Position numbers and translations under genes: made by a program
Part shown: positions 54,310-64,000 of the stretch, piece by piece
How the letters are laid out: every line of letters begins with the position of its first letter
Position numbering within the stretch: position 1 is the first letter of the stretch
Notes under the pieces: generated by a model
Seen by the model: the letters and a program-made list of their open reading frames with translations, nothing else
What the model was told of the DNA's origin: nothing
Database searches by the model: none
From: Tranzscheliella williamsii
Lineage: Eukaryota > Basidiomycota > Ustilaginomycetes > Ustilaginales > Ustilaginaceae
NCBI GenBank assembly: GCA_023212725.1
Contig: JALBYF010000014.1
Span: 62,001-126,000 of the forward strand
DNA: 64,000 nt
Direction: 5' to 3'

Positions 54310-57043
54310 GTTGGGCAATGGTATGGTAAGTCTTGATGGGTGACGAAGTGCGTGGAAGTAGGATAGTTGAACTTGCGACGTTGTATCTTCGGTGGTGGAC
54401 ACCGCTCACCTCTAGCACTTAGCCTGGCTATCAAACTGGCTGGCAGACTGAGCGCGGCTGCTCTCACGCCAATTGCTGAGGCCAAATTCACGTGTTCGCT
54501 GGACCTTCTCTGGCACCGACCTTTTCGTGGCATTTACGCGCCCGAAAAAACAAACCGTGGGAACTTTCAGGTAAGAGATTAAGTGGTATTCGGATCCGGA
54601 CACTTAGAGAATTACACCGGTTTAACAGCCATGCATCCCTTTGCTGAGCGCGACCTTCCAAGTTCGTCTCCTTGACTAGTGATCGAGGTGGGGCGCACGC
54701 CTCCACGTCCTAATCTTGGAGGTCCGAAGCAGAGTTATGTAGGCCTAAAGCTGAGTTTTGCGAAACGATATAATGATGGTGTGACCGCGATCCTTGCTTC
54801 CGTTCCCCATCCATATTCGTAAGTACGGCCCCTCCCCCTCACAGCAGTCTCAACACGGGCAGATACCTATGATTGTTCCTGTCTTGTCGCGGCGTGGATC
54901 ACACGTACGCTCTGGTATATGTCAACATTGACTGACCTCTCATCGCACCTCTGTGCTTCTGCTGCTCTACCCTTCATCCATCCACAGTGAGGCAGGCGCT
55001 TCATCCAGTGAGGTCTTTACCGAGGAGAAGCTTATTGCTGATTGCAAATTACCTATATTGCACGTCCTTGTTGTCATCTATGACGGCTTGGCAATTTTTG
55101 ACCCCTTTGTTTTCCTTTACGTTCGGGCTGTGGTCGCGCCGGACACCTAACTGGAAGTGCGGTGTTCCGTTCGACGACATCCCCGCGCGAAGGAGACGTT
55201 CAAGATGCACGATGGCAGTTGCTGCGCTTGTACTATGGAACTGCTGTATGTCTCTCTCTTCTAGTGTCATACTCGCATGCAACAAAGTGAAAGTAAGGGT
55301 TTCTATCCTAGCATTTTCTCTGAGAGCGTGATACTGTGGTTTCGGTTGGCACGTACTCGCATGTTTTGGGCTGCGTATGTAGACTACCCGTTCCTCGTTG
55401 GCAGAGAGGTGCGAAGTAAGTGGAGCGGGGGGGATGTACTTATGATACCAGCTCTATGTTAGATCCACTCCGAGCAGTGTCGCGTAATTGCTTTGGGCGA
55501 CCCGCTAAACTCGAAACCACACATTAGCTGCTCAGTTTTGTGTTTTTCGAGTAATGGTGTTGAAGATCTATGATCTGCAAGAGTGCCTGATTATGGCGCC
55601 AGCACGAGGTTGGGAAGTATATATACTTTGATTGAGCGACTACTCCCAGTTGAGACCTCATACTTGTAAGTGTTTCATGCCCCACCCCCTAACATCGACT
55701 CTGCGCAATCTCTCGCGATACATCCTTGGACGATTCTTGGACTGTTGGTCGAGGGGGTTTGAGCATGATGTCTTTGGTCGGCGCCATTCCTATCTGTTCC
55801 GTGTTTGCTGACTACAATGCCGTTCTCTTGTTCGCTACTCGCCTCTATAGACCTTGGCACTTCCACTCCCGCTCACGCATGGGGGCTGGAGAGAGGGAGT
55901 CGGCGGGCTTGCACGGCCACCCGATTTGACCTACTGCCGACACCCTCCCGCCTCTCTCCTCTGGGGGGAGGTCTGCCCGAATATATGGACCTGGAGCGGG
56001 TTCTCTACGGGGGACCCGCTCCTGTTCTCTTTTGCGATGAGGCGCTTATGTAATCATGACATTTTCTGATCACGAACGCGTCTGCAACCAAGCGCCACGC
56101 TACGGGTCCGGTTAGACGATTTGTGATTCACATGAAACTGTAGGTCCTGCCCGACCCGTTTTGTGGGGAAGTTAACGGCCTACCTTACAGAGCCGTTTTG
56201 CCGCTGTGAGTGTCGTTCAGCTTGCCAGTGCTTTGACGAAGCCAGCTACGCTGGTCTACCAGGCAATCTTCGAAAACATTCGCCGACCGTTTTATCTGTA
56301 CTCCTCTGTCCGCCTGCGCTCTGTCGGAGCATCGAACTTTGTAGATACCTGAAGAGCGAGCGAGCGAGCGAGCCTGCTTCGCGTGTGAAATACTCCCCCG
56401 CTCTTGTATTTTTTTTGGGCGACGTGCAGCCTAGATTGGGTCTAACACTGCTGAGTATAGCCATGGCATTGTGATCCTTATGTTTGGCAGCAGCGCTAAA
56501 CAGCATAACTCCGCCGCTGCTGCGCGAAGCATTCTATCATGAGGCCACGGAAACGGATCGGGGCGGGGGGCTCTGCTGCTAGCATTCTCCGCTTCGGTCG
56601 GGCAGAGGATCTGTAATGCAATAATTGCTATGCAAACACGAATACAGGGTGCCTACAAGGTGCTACGTCAATCGGATGGGCGGTGACGAAGGTCCGTAAT
56701 GTGTGGCTAACACTTGGCCCGACAATGAAAGGCGGGGACCGGCCTGGCCGGCTGTTGTTTCCCCATTCTCATGCGGCTACGGCTTGCCTTTTCTCGACGT
56801 CTGAAAGCATCCTCCAACGCTCACTACTGAATGCTTCACTTTTTCAGGCAGACGTATCGTCACGTCGTCCATCCAGCTGCTCGTATCATCAACGACTAGA
56901 CTTCGGCGACGTCGTCTCCCTGACGAAAGAGGCTCTACGGCATTGTTTGTGACCACATTGTTAAAACTCTCCGCTGCCGTTGCTTAGCAGAGCGGTGACC
57001 ATCTCTGCGGGCTCGGTGTCTGGCCAGCAAGTAAGCGCTCGTT
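54310..57043. other. Long divergent intergenic region (RPS18 / TMEM135-like)
   Basis: About 2.7 kb without a supported gene. The left end is the RPS18 promoter. Open frames are short (up to 114 codons) and have no domain. A 9-bp perfect inverted repeat with a 12-base loop lies at 55993-56022. A few short G-rich and pyrimidine-rich blocks occur. I recognise no tRNA, 5S or snRNA. Confidence 0.5.
55993..56022. repeat. Perfect 9-bp inverted repeat (GC-rich hairpin)
   Basis: The arms GGAGCGGGT (55993-56001) and ACCCGCTCC (56014-56022) are fully complementary, with 12 bases between them. No gene ends next to it, so a terminator role is not indicated. Confidence 0.7.
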
Positions 57044-59087
57044 ATGTCGGGTCCTGCCGGTAGTCGCCCTGTTAAGGGTACTCAAGCACAGGGTGTGGAC
57101 GAAGGCTTCAGCTCCCCACCTCCTCGCCCTAATGTAGGGCTGAGGCTTCCGGCGATGACGAAAGTTAGCACCGCTGACGACAGAGGCTCCGAGGAGGATT
57201 CCGAAGACGAATACGCCAAGTGGCGGGCAGCATCCGGTCCCACGACGCCCAATCTCTCCGAGACAGCTGCTCAGCTCCGACGCAGTCTGAGTGTCACAGG
57301 CCTGCAAGGTCTCGCCCATATGCCTCCCGGCCACATCCGCAAAACGGTTGGCAGCAAGGTCTGGCGGCCTCAAGATGAAGAAGCCAGGATACCGAGTGAT
57401 TGGGAGAGGCTAGCGGTGCATGTCGTCCGGGGAGGACTGCGCGCCGGCAACCTTGCCTACGCCCTCCGAGCTAGCTTGATGCTTGTCCTGGAGCTCGTCA
57501 AGTCTATGCGTACGAAACGCTTCGACCGGAACGCTTTTGGTATCGCTCTGCTCGGGCCCAGAAACTTCCGCTTCGCCGGCATGTTTGGCCTTTGGGCCGT
57601 GCTATACAAGGCGACCCACAACGCTCTACGTTTGCTTACTCCGCCTCCTCCCTCCAAGAAGCTTCGATCGAGAGCTCATACCATCGCCGAAGGCCAGGAT
57701 GTTGTCTTGGAGAAGGAAAGTGGTAGTGGCGCACTTAGTCCGGAAGAAGGTTCTTTTGACAACGGCACGGCGACTCCTCGATCCGGTCGATCGGCATTGG
57801 AGGGCAAGGGCCCAGAGGAGAAGGCCAAGCTGAAGTCGGAGCAGAAGCGCCGCGCTTTTATGCGAGATCCTCGATCTAAGGTGTGGCATGCTTATGCCGC
57901 GGGCGCCATCTCTGCTCTGGCCGTGATGATCGAAGATCAGGGGAACCGCATCGCGCTCGCCCAGCAGCTCTTTGTGCGGGGGCTTGAAGGTTCGTACAAC
58001 CTAGCGCATGCGCGAGGCCTTGTCAATATTCCCCATGGCGCTACTATTACGTTCGGCTTGGCCTGCGGTCAGATTATGTGGGCTTGGCTTGAATACCCGG
58101 ACTCTTTGCCAAAATCCTACCGAAGCTGGATCACCAAAGCCGCCCACATCGCCCCTGAGGTGACCACGACCTACCGGTCGATCAAACATACGGGAACAGC
58201 GGATGTTAGCCTGGCGCACAAGTTCTTCCCGGACGGAGTTATTCCTCAGCCGATCTCGATCAATCCTCTTCGCTACCCCGACGTGCCAGCCAATGCTTTC
58301 AACCGCAGAGGAGTGAAAGGCAAGAATGTCCGCAAGATCGTCGAGTGGATCGATCGGACGCGCAAAGGTGATCCCGGCAAGGTGGTTGACTGCGCCTTGG
58401 TCCATCCGTGGGAGACGAGCCACTGGAGGAGTCCCTTTGACCGCTTCCTCGAGGTGACTGGGTGGATCCTGCCCGTCTACCTGACGCTCCACTTTGTACC
58501 TGCGATCTTCCTTCGACCCGGGCGCTTCTTGAAGGATCCGCTCCAGGCCACGTACCGCTCGCTGTTTGGCGCGCTGCGGTCGTCGTCGTTCTTGGGGACG
58601 TTTGTTATCATCTTCCAGACGCTCTTCTGTGCGCAGCATTCGCTGTACAACTTTATCGTTGCGCGCGAGCGGCTGCGACGCATTGTGCCTGAGTGGATCC
58701 TCAACATGCTGATCAGCTCGTGGATCAAGTGGGTTACCGGTTTCCTTACGTGTGGCTCGCTCTTCGTGGACGACGCGCGCCGCCGCGCCGAGCTGGCGGC
58801 CTATGTCCTGCCCAAGGGCATGGAGAGCGCCTGGTCGGTCCTGCGCAAGAAATCTTACGTCCCCTTTGTCCCCGGCGGCGATCTCCTGCTCACTTCGGCC
58901 GGCATGTCGCTCGTCATGGGCACCTACGCACAGAACCCCGAGCTGCTCTCCGGCCTCGTTCGCCGGATCGTGTACCAGGTAAGCCCACCCACGTCACCCC
59001 GCTCATCTTACCGCCCACATGCTAACTTCCTTGTCCGCCCCTGCAATCCCCTGTTCGTCTCTGAAACAGTTTGTTGGTCGAAACTGA
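57044..59087 (+). CDS. TMEM135-like multi-pass membrane protein
   Basis: Two exons: 57044-58978 and 59070-59087, with a 91-bp intron (GTAAGC...AACAG, phase 0); 650 aa ending in VYQFVGRN. Reading through the intron would give a 725-residue form with an unlikely tail. The first 95 residues are disordered. Membrane-prone segments occur around residues 175-190, 285-300, 335-350, 470-490 and 520-540. The conserved Cys-His stretch CALVHPWETSHW (C450) and the segments LRSSSFLGTFVIIFQTLFC and PEWILNMLISSWI resemble the TMEM135 family, whose animal members affect mitochondrial dynamics and peroxisomes. In fungi the function is not clear to me. The family call comes from these stretches and the segment pattern; I could not check it against a profile. 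Confidence 0.8.
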
Positions 59088-59267
59088 AGGCCGCCCGATA
59101 CAAATCCCGGCTCCCACTACCTCGCGCGCGTTCCTATGCCCACCTCACGATCCACTCACGTACACACAGCACATGTCTACCTAGCGGTGTTTTCGCGCGA
59201 ATGTGGTGCGCGTATAATTGAGACTGTGCGCAAGGCGGTGGGGTTGTGTGTTGTGGGTTGCGGAGGT

Positions 59268-59549
59268 CTAGCGGGGGAGGCCGGGCAGCGGTGCGTAGGC
59301 GGCGCCGGTGGCGCGGGCACGGAGGCGCGCTACTGCCTGCCGCAGCGTCTGCAGCGTCTTGTCGACGCCGCCGAGCCGCCACACGCCCGCGCCGCCCGCC
59401 GCCGCCGCAACCAGCAGCAGCAGGACAAAGAACGAGACCCCGTTGTTCGCCGCCACCACCGGCGACCCAGCCGCCTCCGCCTCCGCTCCCACACTCCCCG
59501 CCCCAACCACCGCAGCACCCCTACTCCCCGCCAGCGCGGGCTCCGTCAT
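59268..59549 (-). CDS. Small single-pass membrane protein, unknown
   Basis: Single visible exon, 93 aa, ATG at 59549, TAG at 59268-59270. The first 35 residues are Ala/Gly-rich. A strong membrane segment follows (GVSFFVLLLLVAAAAGGAGVW, about residues 37-57). A basic, helix-prone stretch comes next (LQTLRQAVARLRAR), then a short C-terminus. I do not recognise the family. The bases before the ATG (GGTAG|ATG) and a T-rich stretch around 59600-59630 on the minus strand resemble an acceptor, so an upstream exon is possible and this frame may be partial. It converges on the TMEM135-like gene, 180 bp away, and is tandem with the cyclophilin gene. Probable but not certain. Confidence 0.5.
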   Translation of the reverse strand: MTEPALAGSRGAAVVGAGSVGAEAEAAGSPVVAANNGVSFFVLLLLVAAAAGGAGVWRLGGVDKTLQTLRQAVARLRARATGAAYAPLPGLPR

Positions 59550-59882
59550 CTACCGTATGTTCCCATCCAAATCGCGCTGTCGGACACGCAGGGTAGGAAC
59601 GCAGAAGAAGCAAAAAAAAGAACAGTGGACTCTTTCAATAAATTTGCTCCTGAAGCACAAGTGGCAAGGGGGAGGCGTCGGACGTGCTTCGCCCGGGCGA
59701 CGAGCGCGCAGCCCGGTCTCGGCCGCTGCTTGTGAAGCTGGACCTGACTCGTTACGCAAGCTGTGCCAACATCCAGCTGCGAAGCGGAGCCGCAGATGGC
59801 ATGCGTAAGGCACAGAAGAAGCGAGAAGCGCAGGCTCCAAAAAAGGCGGGCACAGCAGGGGCGGGGAAGAAGCGGAAGCATG
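59550..59882. other. Intergenic region between cyclophilin 3' end and the small membrane protein
   Basis: This is the promoter region of the small membrane protein or, if the gene is split, an intron and first exon. A short T-rich run on the minus strand precedes 59549. Overlapping minus-strand frames at 59546-59881 show no domain. Confidence 0.4.
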
Positions 59883-60624
59883 CTAGAGTTCGACCTTCAC
59901 CTTTTCGTCTTCGGTTACCTTGCCGGCTCCGGTCGCCTGATCATCTACAGGCAGCTCGCCGGAGTCCTTGATTGTAACGTCGGCCCGAGGCTTGTCTCCT
60001 GGGCCCTTGGGAACCTTCTCAATGTACTGGACGACATCCATCCCTTCGATCACCCGGCCAAACACTGAGATATGGGCAAGCAGATAACGAGATCAGCAAC
60101 CAGCAACAGGAGCTTTGTGGTGGGGTCGGGGAAGGGGAGAAGCAGCGTCAATACGTACCGACGTGTTTTCCATCCAGCCAAGAGGTTTTGGCGGTGCAGA
60201 TGAAGAATTGGGCACCGTTGGTGTTGCGTCCAGCGTTAGCCATGGAGAGGGTGCCGGGACCCTCATGCTTGAGCTTGAAATTCTCGTCGTCGAACTTGCC
60301 TCCGTAGATGCTGTAGCCGCCCCGGCCGTCACCTCGCTCGAAGTCACCACCCTGGATCATAAAGTTCTGGATTACCCGGTGGAACTTGCTGCCCTTGTAG
60401 CCGAATCCCTTCTCGCCGGTGGTAAGAGCACGGAAGTTTTCAGCTGTCTTGGGCACGTCGTTACCATATAGACCGAGAACGATGCGTCCGACATCCTCGT
60501 TGTCGTGGCTGATGTCGAAGTACACCTTCTTGGTGACGGTGGGCTTTTCCGCCGCCGAGGTCGACATAACGAGTGCGATGAGCGCCACCAAAAGAGCCAC
60601 AATGGCGGTGCTGAGGGACCTCAT
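59883..60624 (-). CDS. ER/secretory-pathway cyclophilin B-type peptidyl-prolyl isomerase
   Basis: Two exons on the minus strand: 60159-60624 and 59883-60064, with a 94-bp intron (GTACGT...TCTCAG, phase 1); 215 aa from the ATG at 60624. A signal peptide covers about residues 1-25 ([20 protein letters not shown]). The cyclophilin domain is complete, with [35 protein letters not shown] (the catalytic Arg), [19 protein letters not shown] and, across the splice, [19 protein letters not shown]. The signal peptide and GDKP loop match the secretory cyclophilin B group. It should catalyse cis-trans isomerisation of prolyl bonds in folding secretory proteins and bind cyclosporin. The C-terminus is KVKVEL, not a standard HDEL/KDEL signal. 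It is divergent from the glycogen synthase gene. Confidence 0.95.
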
Positions 60625-62490
60625 CTTGTATGCAACACGGTGCGGTTGAAATTGGCGATGCGGTGGTGAGAAAGGACGAGAAAAACGGACCACCGTGACC
60701 TGTGCCGTCTCTTTTCGGGTTCTTGTTTGGTGTGAGGTGGCATCTACGCACAGACTGCGTGCACAAATTCCTATACCCACCCCCCTCATCGGGGCCAGAG
60801 ATCAGCTACCGAGTCCGATCTGTAAAATCTAACATTCCGGCTTCCAGTTTATACCGAAGTTTTGCCCCCTCGGCGCATCAGAACAGGTTGCCGGTTGCTG
60901 CACCTCTTGTAAGCAGGACTTCATGCGGACTCGGCTTGCCAGGGGTACGCGGAGCAAGCAGTCTTGGTTGGGGCCCCAGTCTTGGGCTAGACGAGCGCTG
61001 ACCACAGTGGTCGGCCCTATAACTCGCATCGATTTTCTACAGGGTAGTCAAAATGATAACAAACAACTGAGTGAGCGATATCGCCTACGACATGCGGAGC
61101 GGATACCTCTCAGCAAAAACGACTATATCAACGGCCATCTTACAGATTGCACTACAGTATAAGTACGTACGCAGTATTCGGATGAACCTTCTGGCGCCCG
61201 AACGTAGGCTGAGCACCTCTGTGACAGTGCTTATCGTCTGTTCAGTCAGTGGTCATAGAAACAGAGAAGTGGGACTGGACGGAAGGGGAAGCACTCCATT
61301 GGATGCAGACAAGCTGACACGTACAGAGTCTCTATGCACTCGCCAGAGTTTACACCCTTGCGCGATCACAATAACGTCCATCTAGCGATGTAAGCGGGCG
61401 GGTATCCCTAAGAGCTACTACCGGCGGATATCCCTAAGAGCTACTACCGGCGGATATCCCTAAGAGCTACTACCGGCGGATATCCCTAAGAGCTAGTCTG
61501 TGTACCGACATAGGGAGTGTGAGAAAGCACCGCGCCATGTGACAAGGGAAGAAGCCATCTATTGGCAGGTAGCAAGCATGGGACGCGCAGAAACGTCATT
61601 CGCCTATGTGGTTGAATAGTCAGACGATCACTTCTTCCGTCGCTGCTATGTGACTGCTTCGCATGCAAACCTACTTCGACTTGATATCGTCATTTCATCT
61701 CGCTTTGAAACCGTTCCTCTACCCTTACCCCGTGGTTCTTTTGAGCGATAAATACAAACAGACCTGCCGGAGAAGGTGGTGATCCCATCAAGATGCGACG
61801 TCTCTGCAGGCGACATGCTCGTCAACCCTCGGCAAGTCGCGGGGGGGTCCATGGCTTGAGAGTGCCAAAAGTAGTATGAGTGTGATTTCTGGTAGAACAT
61901 CCGTGGCTGGAGCGACCGCTTAGGGACGGACATGCGGGAGGATCCGATAATCGCAAGTTTGAATTCAGGCCAAGTTACAATCACATTAATCACCATGCAG
62001 TATATGCATCTCCACTTCCAAACTGATGGGGTCTGTGTGGGGGGCGTGCGAAAGGTGGAGAAGGAGCAGAGCAGAGCGAAGGTCGACCGGCGACGAAAAC
62101 TCTACCTGCAATCATGACTCTGACGCAGCAGCCAAGACCGACAGAGTCCAGAAAGAGAGCGCTTCCAACCGCCCTCCTTCTCCAAGTCCGCACCTCGCTT
62201 GTAGCCTCCCATCTGCCTCCCAGCTTGTGCCTTGCCTGCCCCATCGTCATCGTTGAGACCTTGTCATTGGCCCGAGCTCGTGGCTGAATCCACATCAGCT
62301 GCCCTTCTCGCTGAATTCCCGCTCAAGCTCCCTTCATCCGCTCTGCTCCTTCTCTCTCTTTCCTCCCCTTCTTTCCCCCCCCCCCCCTTTCCGTTATCAT
62401 ACTTGCCGTTGTCGAAGCTGCGCCAGGGAAAGATCATCGTCTGTTAAGAGCCAAATAGTAGTGGCCATCGTCACTAACAGCCTCGACAGG
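60625..62490. other. Divergent intergenic region (cyclophilin / glycogen synthase)
   Basis: Nearly 1.9 kb with two promoters and a 26-bp minisatellite (61397-61494). The right end has pyrimidine-rich leader sequence with a run of 13 or 14 C near 62377-62390, just upstream of the glycogen synthase start. Frames on both strands (up to 116 codons) have no domain. No RNA gene was recognised. Confidence 0.5.
61397..61494. repeat. 26-bp minisatellite, about 3.8 copies
   Basis: The units start at 61397, 61423, 61449 and 61475; each contains GGCGGATATCCCTAAGAGCT followed by ACTACC, and the last is truncated. Copy 1 differs at one base (GGGTATCC instead of GGATATCC). The near identity suggests recent expansion. 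Confidence 0.95.
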
Positions 62491-64000
62491 ATGTCCACGC
62501 AGAAGCGAGACGTCCACAACCCGCTCCTCTTTGAGTGTGCCTGGGAAGTCGCCAACAAGGTCGGAGGTATCTATACAGTCATCAAGACCAAGGCCCCTGT
62601 CACTCATCAGGAGTATGGCGACAGGTATACCCTCATCGGCCCTCTGTCTTACAAGAGTGCGCCCATGGAGGTGGAGTCGCTTGAGCCGGACGACCCTATG
62701 CTAAAAGAGACCTTGGACAGCATGCGCGAAGCCGGTGTCAAATTTCTCTACGGAAGATGGCTGATCGAGCGAGCGCCACGTGTGCTCCTGTTCGACACCA
62801 CCAGCATGTACCATCGTATGGACGAGTGGAAGACGGATCTCTGGAACCTGGCCGGTATCCCTACACCGCCAAACGACCACGAAACTAACGAGACGCTGGT
62901 ATTCGGATACCTGGTCGCCTGGTTCCTTGGTGCCTTCGTCAGTCGCGAGCGAAAGAGAGCCGTCATTGCCCATTTCCACGAATGGCAGGCAGGGCTGGCC
63001 ATCCCACTCTGTCGTAAGCGACATATTGACGTCACAACCATCTTTACCACCCACGCCACCTTGCTCGGCAGGTACTTGTGTGCCGGCAGCGTCGACTTTT
63101 ACAACAATCTGCAGTACTTTGATGTCGACCACGAGGCTGGCAAACGTGGTATCTACCATCGATACTGTGTAGAGCGTGCCGCTGCTCACTGTGCTGACGT
63201 TTTCACCACAGTTAGTCACATCACCGCTTACGAGTCTGAACATCTTCTCAAGCGTAAGCCCGACGGTGTTTTGCCCAATGGATTGAACGTAGTCAAATTC
63301 TCCGCCATGCACGAGTTTCAGAACCTGCACGCCATATCCAAGGCCAAGATCAATGAATTTGTCAAGGGTCACTTCTACGGCCACTACGACTTTGACCTGG
63401 ACAATACACTCTACTTTTTCACCGCTGGTCGCTACGAGTACCGCAACAAAGGCGTCGACATGTTCATCGAGTCGTTGGCGCGCCTCAACCACAAGCTGCA
63501 AAAGAGTGGTTCCAAGATGACTGTTGTCGCCTTTATCATCATGCCTGCCGCCACCAACTCCTACACCATCGAAGCCCTCAAGGGACAGGCCGTCACCAAG
63601 CAGCTCCGTGACACAGTCGAGGGAATTCAAAGCCGCATTGGCGAGAGGCTCTTTGAGAAAATGGCCCGCTACCAGGGTGAAAGTGGAACCGACATCATTG
63701 ACCCTGCCACTTTGCTCTCGGATGCCGACAAGATTGCGCTCAAGAAGAGGATTTTCGCCCTGAAGCGGAACTCGTTGCCTCCCGTTGTGACACACAATAT
63801 GCAGGACGACAGCAATGATCCCATATTGAACCAGATCCGGCGAGTGCAGCTGTTCAACCGAACAAGCGACCGAGTTAAAGTGATTTTCCACCCCGAGTTC
63901 CTCAACGCCAACAATCCGATTCTCGGTCTTGACTATGAGGAGTTTGTGCGAGGTTGTCACCTGGGCGTCTTCCCGTCTTACTACGAACCCTGGGGTTATA
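62491..64000 (+). CDS. GSY1: Glycogen synthase, 3' end missing
   Basis: The frame is open from the ATG at 62491 to the window end (503 codons), so the C-terminal part lies beyond. The N-terminus [20 protein letters not shown] and the nucleotide-sugar loop [13 protein letters not shown] are those of eukaryotic (GT3) glycogen synthase. Further marks are [40 protein letters not shown] and [13 protein letters not shown], then [13 protein letters not shown] at the edge, just before the region that carries the catalytic glutamate. It elongates glycogen by adding glucose from UDP-glucose with alpha-1,4 links. The C-terminal phosphorylation and glucose-6-phosphate control region is not visible. No intron is seen in this part. 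Confidence 0.97.
   Translation, partial: MSTQKRDVHNPLLFECAWEVANKVGGIYTVIKTKAPVTHQEYGDRYTLIGPLSYKSAPMEVESLEPDDPMLKETLDSMREAGVKFLYGRWLIERAPRVLLFDTTSMYHRMDEWKTDLWNLAGIPTPPNDHETNETLVFGYLVAWFLGAFVSRERKRAVIAHFHEWQAGLAIPLCRKRHIDVTTIFTTHATLLGRYLCAGSVDFYNNLQYFDVDHEAGKRGIYHRYCVERAAAHCADVFTTVSHITAYESEHLLKRKPDGVLPNGLNVVKFSAMHEFQNLHAISKAKINEFVKGHFYGHYDFDLDNTLYFFTAGRYEYRNKGVDMFIESLARLNHKLQKSGSKMTVVAFIIMPAATNSYTIEALKGQAVTKQLRDTVEGIQSRIGERLFEKMARYQGESGTDIIDPATLLSDADKIALKKRIFALKRNSLPPVVTHNMQDDSNDPILNQIRRVQLFNRTSDRVKVIFHPEFLNANNPILGLDYEEFVRGCHLGVFPSYYEPWGY

Noticed and set aside
58979..59221. Read-through C-terminus of the TMEM135-like protein (75 extra residues)
   Set aside because: A good donor and acceptor remove it and leave a short, natural end; the extra tail is Pro/Ser/Arg-rich and not family-like.
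62701..63960. 419-codon open frame antisense to glycogen synthase
   Set aside because: The plus strand encodes unmistakable glycogen synthase through the window end.

Overview
This window is nuclear DNA from a filamentous or dimorphic fungus, most likely a basidiomycete smut (Ustilaginomycotina). The evidence is monocistronic genes on both strands, short GT-AG introns (mostly 86-215 bp) in a minority of genes, moderately GC-rich coding sequence with strong third-position GC bias, and a two-finger GATA repressor with a central cysteine-rich region that closely resembles smut Urbs1. The species call is inference. I see no plasmid, phage, transposon, CRISPR, rRNA or tRNA signature.

Layout. 1-11 kb: the 3' part of a forkhead transcription factor, a mitochondrial class-III aminotransferase, ARH1 (ferredoxin reductase) and a choline/ethanolamine phosphotransferase. 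11-24 kb: a secreted GPI-type phospholipase B, a medium-chain acyl-CoA dehydrogenase, the urbs1 homologue (three exons) and a small putative mitochondrial protein. 24-38 kb: pyruvate carboxylase, a 1013-residue Cys/His-rich protein of unknown function, a secreted double-psi barrel protein, and a gene-poor stretch. 37-51 kb, gene-dense: AICAR transformylase/IMP cyclohydrolase, D-lactate dehydrogenase, a PBDC1/YPL225W homologue, CDC48, SHR3, the AP-3 sigma subunit and a mitoferrin. 51-64 kb: RPS18 (one 540-bp intron), a TMEM135-like membrane protein, a small single-pass membrane protein, an ER cyclophilin, and the 5' part of glycogen synthase, cut by the window end.

How they fit together. This is mostly a core housekeeping neighbourhood: carbon metabolism (PYC, DLD, GSY), lipids (CPT/EPT, PLB, MCAD), purines, and protein synthesis and quality control (RPS18, PBDC1, CDC48, SHR3, cyclophilin). 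Three genes touch iron (urbs1, mitoferrin, ARH1), but they are spread over about 43 kb and need not be linked. The genes do not form operons; pairs are convergent, divergent or tandem.

I found no convincing undescribed multi-gene system. The best leads are the urbs1 gene architecture (introns at the same place in both zinc fingers, a possible third optional intron, His runs, upstream GATA sites), the Cys/His-rich 1013-residue protein, the secreted double-psi barrel protein, an acid-free in-frame extension upstream of the purine gene, and some small ORFs and repeats. All exon structures were read by eye from splice signals and reading-frame continuity.
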